IMG/VR virus record: IMGVR_UViG_3300042946_001363
Location: 1 to 34,979 of that record
Source: a virus
Length of the DNA: 34,979 bases
Reading direction: 5' to 3' (one strand)
The notes under the pieces were generated by a model. It saw only the letters and a list, made by a program, of their open reading frames with translations. It was not told the origin of the DNA and ran no database searches. This document shows positions 15,867-23,117 of this stretch, piece by piece. Position numbers and translations under genes: made by a program. Every line of letters starts with the position of its first letter. Position 1 is the first letter of the stretch.

Positions 15867-16563
15867 GTTTATTGGAGACCCGAGATTGGCAATAATCGTC
15901 TATCGCAATGCGCTCCCACGGGAATTGAACATACCGGAGAGAATTGAAGAGGCGATTGGGTCCAGTGAAACCGCGCCGTATATGTGGATGGATGCACTCG
16001 TTGGCGACCAACAAAAAATGCCAGAATACAGAGACTGCGTTGATTGTAAATTGGGAGATGCCCATATAGCAAACTTGCCACAAGAATTTTCCGGACTTCG
16101 CTCAGTATACGAAGATACCGTTGAAATATTAACGGCATGTCTTAACGACTATCAGCAAAGATTTAACATCAAAATGGATTATCGTGAAGCCATAAATTAT
16201 GTGCGATATAAGCCTGGTCAGCACTTCAACGTTCACACAGACCATGGATTTTCTTATAACTGTACAGTTTCGTCAGTCATATACATAAATGACGACTACG
16301 AGGGGGGTGAGCTTTGGTTCCCATATCTTGACCTAAACGTAAAGTTTGCCGCTGGGGACAACGTAATGTTCCCATCTACGTTTACGTATGCCCACGCGTC
16401 GCGACCTGTTGTTTCTGGAACAAAGTATGCGGCAGTGACCATGTTTGACTACAACGACAGAACTCACAAACATGGCTACGGGGAGAATATTGACGGCTCA
16501 AAGGCAACATATGGGGCTGGGGTTTCGTCTGGAACAAGTATTGATATGTCGGTAAAGAAATGA
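15844..16563 (+). CDS. Fe(II)/2-oxoglutarate oxygenase, prolyl-4-hydroxylase-like
   Basis: 239 residues with a strong aaggag site upstream inside the previous gene. H131-x-D133 (NVHTDHG), H184 (YAHASRPV) and K194 (GTKYAAVTMF) form the active site. INYVRYKPGQHFNVHTD, SSVIYINDDYEGGELWFPYLDL and GDNVMFPS are classic P4H-like landmarks. Like the enzyme at 3414, it uses Lys instead of Arg as the 2OG anchor. The last 30 residues (GYGENIDGSKATYGAGVSSG) form a Gly/Ser tail outside the fold. It overlaps the DUF6065-like gene by four bases (ATGA). Confidence 0.88.
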   Translation: MVRNIEVEFIGDPRLAIIVYRNALPRELNIPERIEEAIGSSETAPYMWMDALVGDQQKMPEYRDCVDCKLGDAHIANLPQEFSGLRSVYEDTVEILTACLNDYQQRFNIKMDYREAINYVRYKPGQHFNVHTDHGFSYNCTVSSVIYINDDYEGGELWFPYLDLNVKFAAGDNVMFPSTFTYAHASRPVVSGTKYAAVTMFDYNDRTHKHGYGENIDGSKATYGAGVSSGTSIDMSVKK

Positions 16564-17267
16564 GCAAGATAGTTTTAAAAAGAACAGACCCAAATCCACC
16601 TCGGATAGTTCAGTCAAGATTAAAGAGAGACTGGATGGACGAGACACATAAAAAACACGCTTATCAATGCATGCCAGTCTCCGTGGCGAATGTAATGGGA
16701 TGGGAAGTGCAGATGGAGGAGGACCTTGTAATTAAATGGTCCGGCGGAAACACTCCCCCCGAAATACTTGCAGGCGAATTTACTAAAAGCGGCAGAAAGC
16801 AAGCCACATCATCAATAATAGGAACCATTTCCCTACACATGGGATGGATTATAAACACCGAGCCAGGGTATGAGACTTGGATTTCGGGCTCTCCAAATTA
16901 CTTTATAGACGGCGCTGTCGGGCTGTCAGCAACGATTCCTTCGTGGTGGTGGCCTGACGAAGTTCAAATGAACTGGAAGATAACAAAAGAAAATCAGGAA
17001 GTAGTTTTCCCAGCCGGTTCGCCTTTGTGTTTTTTTAACATCTACTCGCCTCAAATCATTAAAGACGCAGAATTCGAGGTAGTGACACTATGGGACGATA
17101 AGGAGCTGGTGGAGGCAAGGTCAAAATATGGTCAACTCAAGTCGCAGAACAATATCGAACGCCCATGGACTTGGACAAAGGGCATTAAGACAGGTCTTGA
17201 CGCGGACGGAAATCAAATAGGCCCAACATTTGCTGGGCTGCCAGCACTTTCGGAGCCCATAGTATAA
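16560..17267 (+). CDS. DUF6065-like protein
   Basis: 235 residues. The arrangement RDWMDETHKKHAYQCMPVSVANVMGW, an early WSGG, and HMGWIINTEPGYETWISGSPNYF resembles proteins annotated as DUF6065 that occur next to oxygenase genes in aquatic phages and some bacteria; I recall the family by its WMD...A(N)xxGW pattern and cannot verify it here. It is Trp-rich (IPSWWWPDE, RPWTWTKG), and the conserved Cys/His/Trp do not identify a catalytic class. It follows a P4H-like oxygenase with a four-base overlap and ends the first oxygenase run, so a shared pathway is plausible. Biochemical function unknown. Confidence 0.65.
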   Translation: MSKIVLKRTDPNPPRIVQSRLKRDWMDETHKKHAYQCMPVSVANVMGWEVQMEEDLVIKWSGGNTPPEILAGEFTKSGRKQATSSIIGTISLHMGWIINTEPGYETWISGSPNYFIDGAVGLSATIPSWWWPDEVQMNWKITKENQEVVFPAGSPLCFFNIYSPQIIKDAEFEVVTLWDDKELVEARSKYGQLKSQNNIERPWTWTKGIKTGLDADGNQIGPTFAGLPALSEPIV

Positions 17268-17268
17268 T
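17263..17268 (+). promoter_or_regulatory. Candidate -10 box (weak)
   Basis: TATAAT lies across the stop of the DUF6065-like gene and 43 bases before the first of five small genes. No convincing -35 box is found 16-18 bases upstream (the sequence there is gccagc), so this is only a positional candidate. It is one of the few gaps above 40 bases on the plus strand. Confidence 0.2.
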
Positions 17269-17310
17269 GGTGGTATGATTCAAAGCAAACAACACAATCG
17301 GAGATAGGTG

Positions 17311-17532
17311 ATGGAATTTTCGTCTCAATTGACAAATAACGAGAAGCGCGGGATATTTGAGCGCAGCCTTAGGGACGCCGAAAAGGTGTTGTTTGAAAGA
17401 CTGATTGGGCACGGAATAGACCCAGACACATTTATTCTTGAGGCTGAGCACAATTTCGAGGTCCCAATCCTCAATGAGTCAATAAATGCAGTAAAACTGA
17501 TTAAGCGCAAGCTGAATGAACTTAACTCGTAG
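17311..17532 (+). CDS. Small hypothetical protein
   Basis: 73 residues from the ATG at 17311, preceded by ggagataggtg. A GTG directly before it is a less likely start. The sequence is charged and helical (NNEKRGIFERSLRDAEKVLFERLIGHGIDPDTF, then NAVKLIKRKLNELNS); no known motif. It begins a block of five small genes with no recognisable family. Confidence 0.6.
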   Translation: MEFSSQLTNNEKRGIFERSLRDAEKVLFERLIGHGIDPDTFILEAEHNFEVPILNESINAVKLIKRKLNELNS

Positions 17533-17538
17533 GCAAAA

Positions 17539-17784
17539 ATGCAATTTGGGATTAGCAAACAGGCAAAGATTGCTGCTGGGTTTAGACTGCATCAGCAGCT
17601 GATTAACGCCCAGATTCATACATTGCTTCTGAGCGCCATAGACCCTCTTGAGATATCCGAAGATGAAGTTATGGAAAACCTTAATGTTCGTGATTCTGAT
17701 AGACCAACTCGCAAAGAAAAGTTATTGCGCCAAGTCGGCCACTTTAGACAAGCATCGAATCTGACAATGGACACACTTAAATAG
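17539..17784 (+). CDS. Small hypothetical protein
   Basis: 81 residues, predicted helical, with an acidic middle (EISEDEVMENLNVRDSD) and basic flanks (RPTRKEKLLRQVGHFR). No family recognised. Weak ribosome-binding site (tagg). Six bases after the preceding gene, so same unit. Confidence 0.6.
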   Translation: MQFGISKQAKIAAGFRLHQQLINAQIHTLLLSAIDPLEISEDEVMENLNVRDSDRPTRKEKLLRQVGHFRQASNLTMDTLK

Positions 17785-17796
17785 GAGAAAATCAAC

Positions 17797-18012
17797 ATGG
17801 CGCTTTCGGATGAACAAAAACAACAAGCACGACAAGAAGCAAAGCAATATCTTGAATACTCGATATACGTACTTGCCCTTTCTCTTGGCGTCAATCCAGA
17901 AACACTTGATGAGAATTTTGAAAACCCAGAGACTCCAGAATCAGACGCAACAAGATACAAGTCTTTCAACAATCTGATTAGACAAATAGAGTCTCTGCAG
18001 CGACTCTCGTAG
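17797..18012 (+). CDS. Small hypothetical protein
   Basis: 71 residues with a good aggag site nine bases before the ATG. The N-terminal half is helical (SDEQKQQARQEAKQYLEYSIYVLALSLGVNP); a Pro/Glu segment (ENPETPESDATR) and a last helix (NNLIRQIESLQRL) follow. No motif recognised. Confidence 0.6.
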   Translation: MALSDEQKQQARQEAKQYLEYSIYVLALSLGVNPETLDENFENPETPESDATRYKSFNNLIRQIESLQRLS

Positions 18013-18022
18013 TGGTTTCATT

Positions 18023-18331
18023 GTGGAGCTGAATTTACCGCCAATCAAAAGGAATGTTCCGCTGGTGGACGCTGCCATCGCTACAGGGCAATACAACATC
18101 TGTCCTGAGCAGTCAAAATCAGAACCAGACATAACCAACCCAATGGACAATCCAGATAGAACAGAAAATGTTTTGCACTGGAACCCAAAAACTTTTTCTT
18201 TCGTTCTTCCGGACGGCGCTGCATTATTTTGTGAGCGCCTACAGGGGAATGACCCAATGTCCCAATTTGGACAAGACCCGATTGATATAAACGACGACTG
18301 GACCGAGGAATTTACAGATGAAACAGACTAG
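18023..18331 (+). CDS. Hypothetical protein, GTG start
   Basis: 102 residues starting at GTG 18023; the next in-frame ATG would remove about 40 residues including a well-formed N-terminus (MELNLPPIKRNVPLVD). Little secondary-structure signal and a very acidic C-terminus (DINDDWTEEFTDETD). No clear ribosome-binding site, so expression may depend on readthrough from upstream. It overlaps the next gene by 14 bases. Confidence 0.55.
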   Translation: MELNLPPIKRNVPLVDAAIATGQYNICPEQSKSEPDITNPMDNPDRTENVLHWNPKTFSFVLPDGAALFCERLQGNDPMSQFGQDPIDINDDWTEEFTDETD

Positions 18332-18626
18332 ACAACACGGTGAAGAGCCTCTCTTCGATGCTGCTTCGCACTTGCAGGAAATAGAGCGCGAACTCGCAAA
18401 GATAATGTACATAGCCGGTATGGAGTTCAATCAAATATCCGAAATCGAGTTCGACGACATTTTTTTTAGTCTGAGACAGTCATTTCACATGAGCAGTTCG
18501 ACATTTAACCAACAGGGAAAACCATACTACGACTTAACGCGTAAAAGAAATTTTCTACTAACAAATAGGGCAAGGCATCTCTGGTTCCAGAGACAAGTTG
18601 TATTGGCGGTAATCCAAAATGGATAA
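18318..18626 (+). CDS. Hypothetical protein
   Basis: 102 residues, mostly helical (ASHLQEIERELAKIMYIAGMEFNQISE; RNFLLTNRARHLWFQRQVVLAVIQ). No catalytic motif recognised. Its start lies 14 bases inside the previous gene and its end overlaps the next start by eight bases (ATGGATAA). Confidence 0.58.
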   Translation: MKQTRQHGEEPLFDAASHLQEIERELAKIMYIAGMEFNQISEIEFDDIFFSLRQSFHMSSSTFNQQGKPYYDLTRKRNFLLTNRARHLWFQRQVVLAVIQNG

Positions 18627-19344
18627 TTTTGCAATTAGGAGCGCTCTGGTGACGCAGCAGTCATCAAAGACCCAATTTAGCAACAATATTGATTTTGCTC
18701 AGTTGATGAGCGATGCAGGAAGCGCGGTATCAAGCTGGCTTTCATCAATCAATCTTGACAAGAGAAATGTTGCTGTAGCAGGACTGAACACATACTGGAT
18801 TTATGAACTCATTAAGGGAATGGAACCAGAATGGGCAGCGATAATCGAAGCTGAATACATCGCTCAAGAACAAGTTCTAATGACAAAGAAGCCAAATTCC
18901 TTGTTATTCGTCGATGCAGAAATACTACTTTGGAGTATGTATAAAGCAAAATTTCCAGACACAGACTTGTGTTTTGTGAATAATCACTCATTGTTCTTTT
19001 TGGAGCATATTGCCGGGGAACTAGAATTACCTGGCCCGGGCATCAATGAGCTTAACGAATACTGCGTCGTCGAGCCAAATGAAATATCTGAAAACACATT
19101 TGACATGGCCATTTGCTGGGGTTGGTCTCTTGTGGGCAATGACAAACTTGTTAAAGATTTGGTTGAATCACTGAATCCTGGTGGTGTTCTACTGATTGGC
19201 ATGTCCAATCACAATACGAAGCTTTACAGGGAAGACTTTCATATTCACCCATATTCAAGCATGCATGAAATTCTTAAAAACAGCGACGGGCACACATACC
19301 ACCTGGCCAACGGATACGGACAAACGGTTTTCATTAAAAATTAA
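18619..19344 (+). CDS. Rossmann-fold methyltransferase-like protein, divergent
   Basis: 241 residues. The segment FDMAICWGWSLVGNDKLVKDLVESLNPGGVLLIGMSN (landmarks at about residues 161-197) matches the motif IV / post-motif region of class I SAM-dependent methyltransferases: an acidic strand end, a helix, then LxPGGxLLIG. Upstream FVDAEILLWSMYKAKFPDTDLCFVNN could be the cofactor-sugar region, but the usual motif I glycine loop is not seen (NVAVAGLNTYWIYEL stands in its place). It is either a very divergent methyltransferase or an inactive relative. It precedes the Asp/Asn-hydroxylase-type gene by 36 bases. Confidence 0.55.
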   Translation: MDNFAIRSALVTQQSSKTQFSNNIDFAQLMSDAGSAVSSWLSSINLDKRNVAVAGLNTYWIYELIKGMEPEWAAIIEAEYIAQEQVLMTKKPNSLLFVDAEILLWSMYKAKFPDTDLCFVNNHSLFFLEHIAGELELPGPGINELNEYCVVEPNEISENTFDMAICWGWSLVGNDKLVKDLVESLNPGGVLLIGMSNHNTKLYREDFHIHPYSSMHEILKNSDGHTYHLANGYGQTVFIKN

Positions 19345-19380
19345 AATCTTTAAGCACGTGAAACGTGTTAGTATCAAAAA

Positions 19381-20097
19381 ATGAGTGACTTGCAGCCAAG
19401 GTTCTGGGATGAATTAATCAGGTCCTTGCCCGTGTGTGTGCAGATTGAGAAAAACTGGGAAAAGATACGTGACGAGTACATCGTTTACGAAAACACTCAA
19501 CACCCATACTCCGATAACAAGGTTTCTCTGCCTGCCCCAAATGTTACCCTCTCTCACGCAAGGTACGAAAATCCACAATCAGACTTGCCGGAAGGGGATA
19601 GGCGAAAGCTTTATACAGGCTCCTGGGACGTAGCGGTTGCCGGAACTCCACCAGCAAGTGACCCCAAGCAGTGGGCAAATACGGAAATGGTAAAAAAAAT
19701 ACTGAGGTGGAAAACAAAAGCCAATCTAGAAACACACCTAGAGCACGTTAGGAAACAATTCAAAACGTTTAACTCGATAGTTGCTGAGTTCGCTGACAGC
19801 AACCAATGTTCTGGCGGAATGTTCAGCATAATGCATCCTGGGGCGGTAGTAAATCCGCATTTTGGTTCTGACCAACTAATGAGAAGTCACCTGTGCCTAA
19901 TAAACGATAAGGACTGTAGAATAACCGTAGGCGACGAAACAAAAAGTTGGGAAGAAGGCAAGATTCTTGCTTTCAAGGATGGCCCGCCGTTTGAGCACTC
20001 GGTAAGACATGATGGTACATCAAGACGTCTTGTTTTGATGTTCGACTTTGACCTTGCTTACCTCAGAAGTAAATTTCCGAATGAAAAGTTTTTATAA
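19381..20097 (+). CDS. Aspartyl/asparaginyl beta-hydroxylase-family oxygenase
   Basis: 238 residues. The C-terminal half has the layout of the Asp/Asn beta-hydroxylase family: IMHPGAVVNPHFG with H160, RSHLCLI (R168, H170), W190 in KSWEEGKILAFKDGPPFEHSV with H206, and R216 in RRLVLMFDFDL. That family keeps two histidines and lacks the usual HxD aspartate (F-G-S follows H160 here), and hydroxylates Asp or Asn side chains or related substrates using 2-oxoglutarate. The N-terminal 120 residues (WDELIRSLPVCVQIEKNW) are not recognised. It differs from the P4H-like enzymes around it, so the array mixes at least three oxygenase subfamilies. Confidence 0.8.
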   Translation: MSDLQPRFWDELIRSLPVCVQIEKNWEKIRDEYIVYENTQHPYSDNKVSLPAPNVTLSHARYENPQSDLPEGDRRKLYTGSWDVAVAGTPPASDPKQWANTEMVKKILRWKTKANLETHLEHVRKQFKTFNSIVAEFADSNQCSGGMFSIMHPGAVVNPHFGSDQLMRSHLCLINDKDCRITVGDETKSWEEGKILAFKDGPPFEHSVRHDGTSRRLVLMFDFDLAYLRSKFPNEKFL

Positions 20098-20100
20098 ATT

Positions 20101-20772
20101 ATGTTCGTTGAAGATAACTGCGTTCCGGCAGAATTGTACGAACAAGTCTTGCGCGATGAAACTTTTTTCGCGTCGAAATATGAAGATGGTCAACAAATAG
20201 CGACAAGTCTCAACTCGTATCACGGGGATTCCAAGGAGCTATCGTCCTATATGTTTTGGGATGGATGGGGGAAAAGCCAACCAAGAAGCCTCAAGCATTT
20301 AGTTATAAAAGAAATCTGGAAAAAGAGATTACCTTTTCCGATTGAGGAGGTCATTGGTTTCGAATACTGGACCAGGACATTCGAACCAGGTCAGTTCATA
20401 GGGGAGCATGTAGATGAGGATACATTTGCATATCTGTTGACAGGTACGTTTTACGGACCGCGGATTGGCTGTGTTTGGTATGGATGCGATAATGATGACG
20501 GTGGCTTTCTCGAAATCCACAACTCAAGGTTGGAGGATGGCTCAACGTTGGCCTTGGAGCCATCTGTACTTGCCGCATACGCGTCTTCTCCACCAAATGA
20601 AAGAGAGAGGATTAGGTACAAGGGGAACAGGCTCGTAGTATTTGATTCCGGCCATGTGGTACATAACACGACACCAGCAGGGTCTAGACTAAGGCAAGTA
20701 ATGGTCATTAATGTATGGACAAAAGATGTTCCCCCAATGGGGCTAGCAACAGGAGATTTTGCGCATGAATAA
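20101..20772 (+). CDS. Fe(II)/2-oxoglutarate oxygenase
   Basis: 223 residues. H103-x-D105 (GEHVDED) is clear; the distal His is H185 or H188 (FDSGHVVHNTTP) and the 2OG anchor R196 or R198 (GSRLRQVMVINVW). GCVWYGCDNDDGGFLEIHN replaces the usual YLNxxYxGGEL core, with a long insert before the distal His. It starts three bases after the previous stop and overlaps the next start by eight bases (ATGAATAA). Confidence 0.8.
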   Translation: MFVEDNCVPAELYEQVLRDETFFASKYEDGQQIATSLNSYHGDSKELSSYMFWDGWGKSQPRSLKHLVIKEIWKKRLPFPIEEVIGFEYWTRTFEPGQFIGEHVDEDTFAYLLTGTFYGPRIGCVWYGCDNDDGGFLEIHNSRLEDGSTLALEPSVLAAYASSPPNERERIRYKGNRLVVFDSGHVVHNTTPAGSRLRQVMVINVWTKDVPPMGLATGDFAHE

Positions 20773-21373
20773 CAATGGCTGGATTTGGTTAGTTCCAATC
20801 AGAGCCCATGAATCATTCATTAAGGGAATTGATTATTCGGTAATAGCGTCTCAAATTTTGGAATCTAGAATACATCCAGATTTCCCAGATGCAAAAGAAT
20901 TTGTTGACGTGCAGAGTGGGGTTGATTACGTTCTGCCAAACACAAAAGAGTGTCAGGGTTTGCGTGACATGATTGAGCATAGGGCCAACGAAGTACTTGG
21001 CGACGTTGTCCTTGCAGACATATGGTGTGGAATTTTAGAAAAAGGACAATCAACTCCTTACCATAGACATAGTTCGAATGCGCATCTTTTTCCAAGCGAG
21101 TACTGGTCTGGTGTTATTTACATCGATGCTGTTGGTCCAGGATGCCGACTTTGCCTTTACGGAGAAGCCATGAACGCATACAACATGGTTACAAAAATAG
21201 AACCAGAAACAGGGAAGATTGTATTTTTCAACTCATTTGTTCCCCATCAGACAGAAAGACACAATGAAGACAAACCTAGAGTTTGCGTAAGCTTTAACCT
21301 CCACCCAAGAATTCCAAATACAACGGTATACCCGGACATGAGTCCTTGGGCAAGAGGCCGCAATTCACAGTAA
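20765..21373 (+). CDS. 2OG-Fe(II) oxygenase-like protein with HxH in place of HxD
   Basis: I use the ATG at 20765; a TTG two codons earlier is also in frame. 202 residues. The core TPYHRHSSNAHLFPSEYWSGVIYID, GKIVFFNSFVPHQTERH and PRVCVSFNL follow the pattern of the putative 2OG-Fe(II) oxygenase family in which a short Hx(H) motif is followed by SGVxY and a later PHxV...R.SxSFN. Candidate ligands are H100, H102 and H161 with R172. The usual acidic ligand is missing from the first motif (H-R-H), which is a family feature in some members, so activity should not be ruled out. Confidence 0.72.
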   Translation: MNNNGWIWLVPIRAHESFIKGIDYSVIASQILESRIHPDFPDAKEFVDVQSGVDYVLPNTKECQGLRDMIEHRANEVLGDVVLADIWCGILEKGQSTPYHRHSSNAHLFPSEYWSGVIYIDAVGPGCRLCLYGEAMNAYNMVTKIEPETGKIVFFNSFVPHQTERHNEDKPRVCVSFNLHPRIPNTTVYPDMSPWARGRNSQ

Positions 21374-21380
21374 CGATGCC

Positions 21381-21680
21381 ATGATTTTGGGGTCTTGGGA
21401 TATCTCCGTTGATACACCATTTGGGGAAGAAGTTTGCAGATTAACTCTTTCCGAAGATGGCTCAATTGCAATCAACCATAGCAGGGGAACCCACGTGGTG
21501 CCTGGAGAAAATGTGGTCATCGGCAATAACGGAAAGAGTATAAGTAGCAGATTTGAACTAGAGGCACCAATTATTACGACGGTACAAATCGATATTGATA
21601 CGGAATCTGGAAGCGGTTTTCTAAGAATAGGTGAATTTCTTAATACCAAAATCTCATGTACGGTGTCAGAGGATGAGTAA
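21381..21680 (+). CDS. Small beta-rich hypothetical protein
   Basis: 99 residues. It opens ILGSWDISVDTPFGEEVCRLTLSEDGSIAIN, a pattern I associate with small beta-barrel domains that read GxWDxxxxTPxGxxxxxLxLxxDG; I cannot name the family. The whole chain shows alternating strands (FELEAPIITTVQIDID) and no catalytic motif. It overlaps the next, peroxidase-like gene by eight bases (ATGAGTAA). It could be a small ligand-binding or lipocalin-like fold; low certainty. Confidence 0.6.
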   Translation: MILGSWDISVDTPFGEEVCRLTLSEDGSIAINHSRGTHVVPGENVVIGNNGKSISSRFELEAPIITTVQIDIDTESGSGFLRIGEFLNTKISCTVSEDE

Positions 21681-22287
21681 ATCGATTTTTGATATAGAAA
21701 TAAGCTCTTTGGATGGCTGTCCAAATTTGCTTGGACAGTTAAGGGGTAAAGTGCTCCTCCATGTAAACGTTGTATCAAAGACCGGATACTCGCCAAAGTG
21801 CAGTCGTCTATGGTCTTATGCAAGAACAGCTAAAAATTTTTGGGAATTGCAAAAACTTCATGAAGAATTTTGTGATAGCGGTTTTAGCGTCGTCGGTTAC
21901 CCATGCAACCAATTTGGGAACATGGAGAATGGCGACAATTTGGAAATTTTTGAAAATATAAAAAAAAATTATCCCTACGTTACATTTCCGATAGCAGAAA
22001 AAATAGACGTTAACGGGCAAAATAGGCATGACGTTTACTCATTCCTAAATGGAGAGCTAATAAGAAATTTTAACGACAGCATGGCCGACTTGAGTGCCGC
22101 TGCGGCTGCTGGAAGAAATAGAGCGGGGGAAGTTGCAATGAGGGTTCCGAACAATTGGGAAAAATTCTTAACATCACGAGAAGGCGTTTATGTTGGTCGA
22201 TTTAATTGGGCGGAATCACCGATATCGGAGCAGGCTTTATTCGGGGAGGATAATTCAATAAAACAAGCCATAAGGTCCCTGCTATGA
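21673..22287 (+). CDS. Glutathione-peroxidase-like protein lacking the peroxidatic cysteine
   Basis: Start at 21673 (ATGAGTAA overlap); a longer frame from 21631 overlaps more. 204 residues. SIFDIEISSLDG, RGKVLLHVNVVSKTG, FSVVGYPCNQFGNMENG and YPYVTFPIAEKIDVNG are unmistakable GPx landmarks, with catalytic Gln at about Q80. In the NVASxC-G active-site motif the Cys is Thr (T37 in NVVSKTG). C43 lies six residues on, beside an apparent 12-residue insert (CSRLWSYARTAKN). In the WNFxKF motif Trp is replaced (NNWEKF). By known GPx chemistry it should lack normal peroxidase activity unless C43 or C78 substitutes. It may be a scaffold or partner for the other GPx-like protein at 12386. Confidence 0.78.
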   Translation: MSKSIFDIEISSLDGCPNLLGQLRGKVLLHVNVVSKTGYSPKCSRLWSYARTAKNFWELQKLHEEFCDSGFSVVGYPCNQFGNMENGDNLEIFENIKKNYPYVTFPIAEKIDVNGQNRHDVYSFLNGELIRNFNDSMADLSAAAAAGRNRAGEVAMRVPNNWEKFLTSREGVYVGRFNWAESPISEQALFGEDNSIKQAIRSLL

Positions 22288-23117
22288 GCTCCGTGATAAA
22301 TCATGGTCATGGAATAATCGAGTTTGTGGCCGCTGCGAACATCGAATTCAGTAAATTTTCAGACAAGATAGAGAAGTTGAAGCAAAAGGCAATAGAAGAA
22401 AATTTTACCGTTGTCCTAGATGAAAACGGAAATCCAATCCACGCGCTAAATCAGGGCGGTTTTATTTATAGCCTGCAGGACATGGCAAAAGCTCCACTCA
22501 GACTACAAGGGTTGGGTAGCGAAATATACAACGAATTTGAGCCAGCGATATATTCCTGTCTTTTGCAGTACATTGAAATGTTTCCAGCAATCCTTAGCTG
22601 CCTGTGGTGGAGAACTTCTGGACATATCCTCTCTTATTCAACCGGTGGTTCACTGGGGCTTCATTCGGATAATGATGTGAACTACAGATATGGAAAAATG
22701 CCCAGCAAGGAACACGCAACTAGAAACGTTCTGAGTGCAATAGTTTTCATTAACGACTGGTCGGAAACCCCAGCGCCAGGAGCGTTTTGTGGCGGTGAAA
22801 TGTTATTTCCGTATGCAGACGTTGCAATCAAACCGCAAAAAGGAAACATACTTTTGTTTCCGGCTAATTACGTAGCCGCCCATGAGATATCCACTATCAC
22901 AAGTGGAGAAAGACTCACGTACCTTGCCTGGTTTGCCCAGGGCTCAGAATCTCAAGAAAAAGGGATAAACCCACAGTTGGAGATTTCAGACACAGGTGGA
23001 CAAGTTTGGTTGAGCTCAATCACTGAAGACTATGATGAATACATCAACGGCAAGTATTCCGGAATGCCACCAGCAAGAGCAGCAGCGCACAGGTCTCGGA
23101 GCAATGACCATGGTTAA
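22284..23117 (+). CDS. Fe(II)/2-oxoglutarate oxygenase, long subfamily
   Basis: 277 residues; starts on the four-base overlap ATGA. H127-x-D129 (LGLHSDND), H200 (AAHEISTI) and R210 (SGERLTYLAWF). Subfamily landmarks: an N-terminal INHGHGIIEF, YIEMFPAILSCLWWRTSGHILSY, a TRNVLSAIVFIND core and a C-terminal WLSSITEDYDEYINGKYS. These recur in the genes at 23104, 24018 and 25656-26711, marking one paralogous group. Substrate unknown. Confidence 0.87.
   Translation: MSSVINHGHGIIEFVAAANIEFSKFSDKIEKLKQKAIEENFTVVLDENGNPIHALNQGGFIYSLQDMAKAPLRLQGLGSEIYNEFEPAIYSCLLQYIEMFPAILSCLWWRTSGHILSYSTGGSLGLHSDNDVNYRYGKMPSKEHATRNVLSAIVFINDWSETPAPGAFCGGEMLFPYADVAIKPQKGNILLFPANYVAAHEISTITSGERLTYLAWFAQGSESQEKGINPQLEISDTGGQVWLSSITEDYDEYINGKYSGMPPARAAAHRSRSNDHG

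Noticed and set aside
19345-19380. Small inverted repeat cacgt-gaa-acgtg before the Asp-hydroxylase gene as terminator or operator
   Set aside because: A five-base stem without T tract is too weak and can occur by chance; no second element supports a regulatory site.
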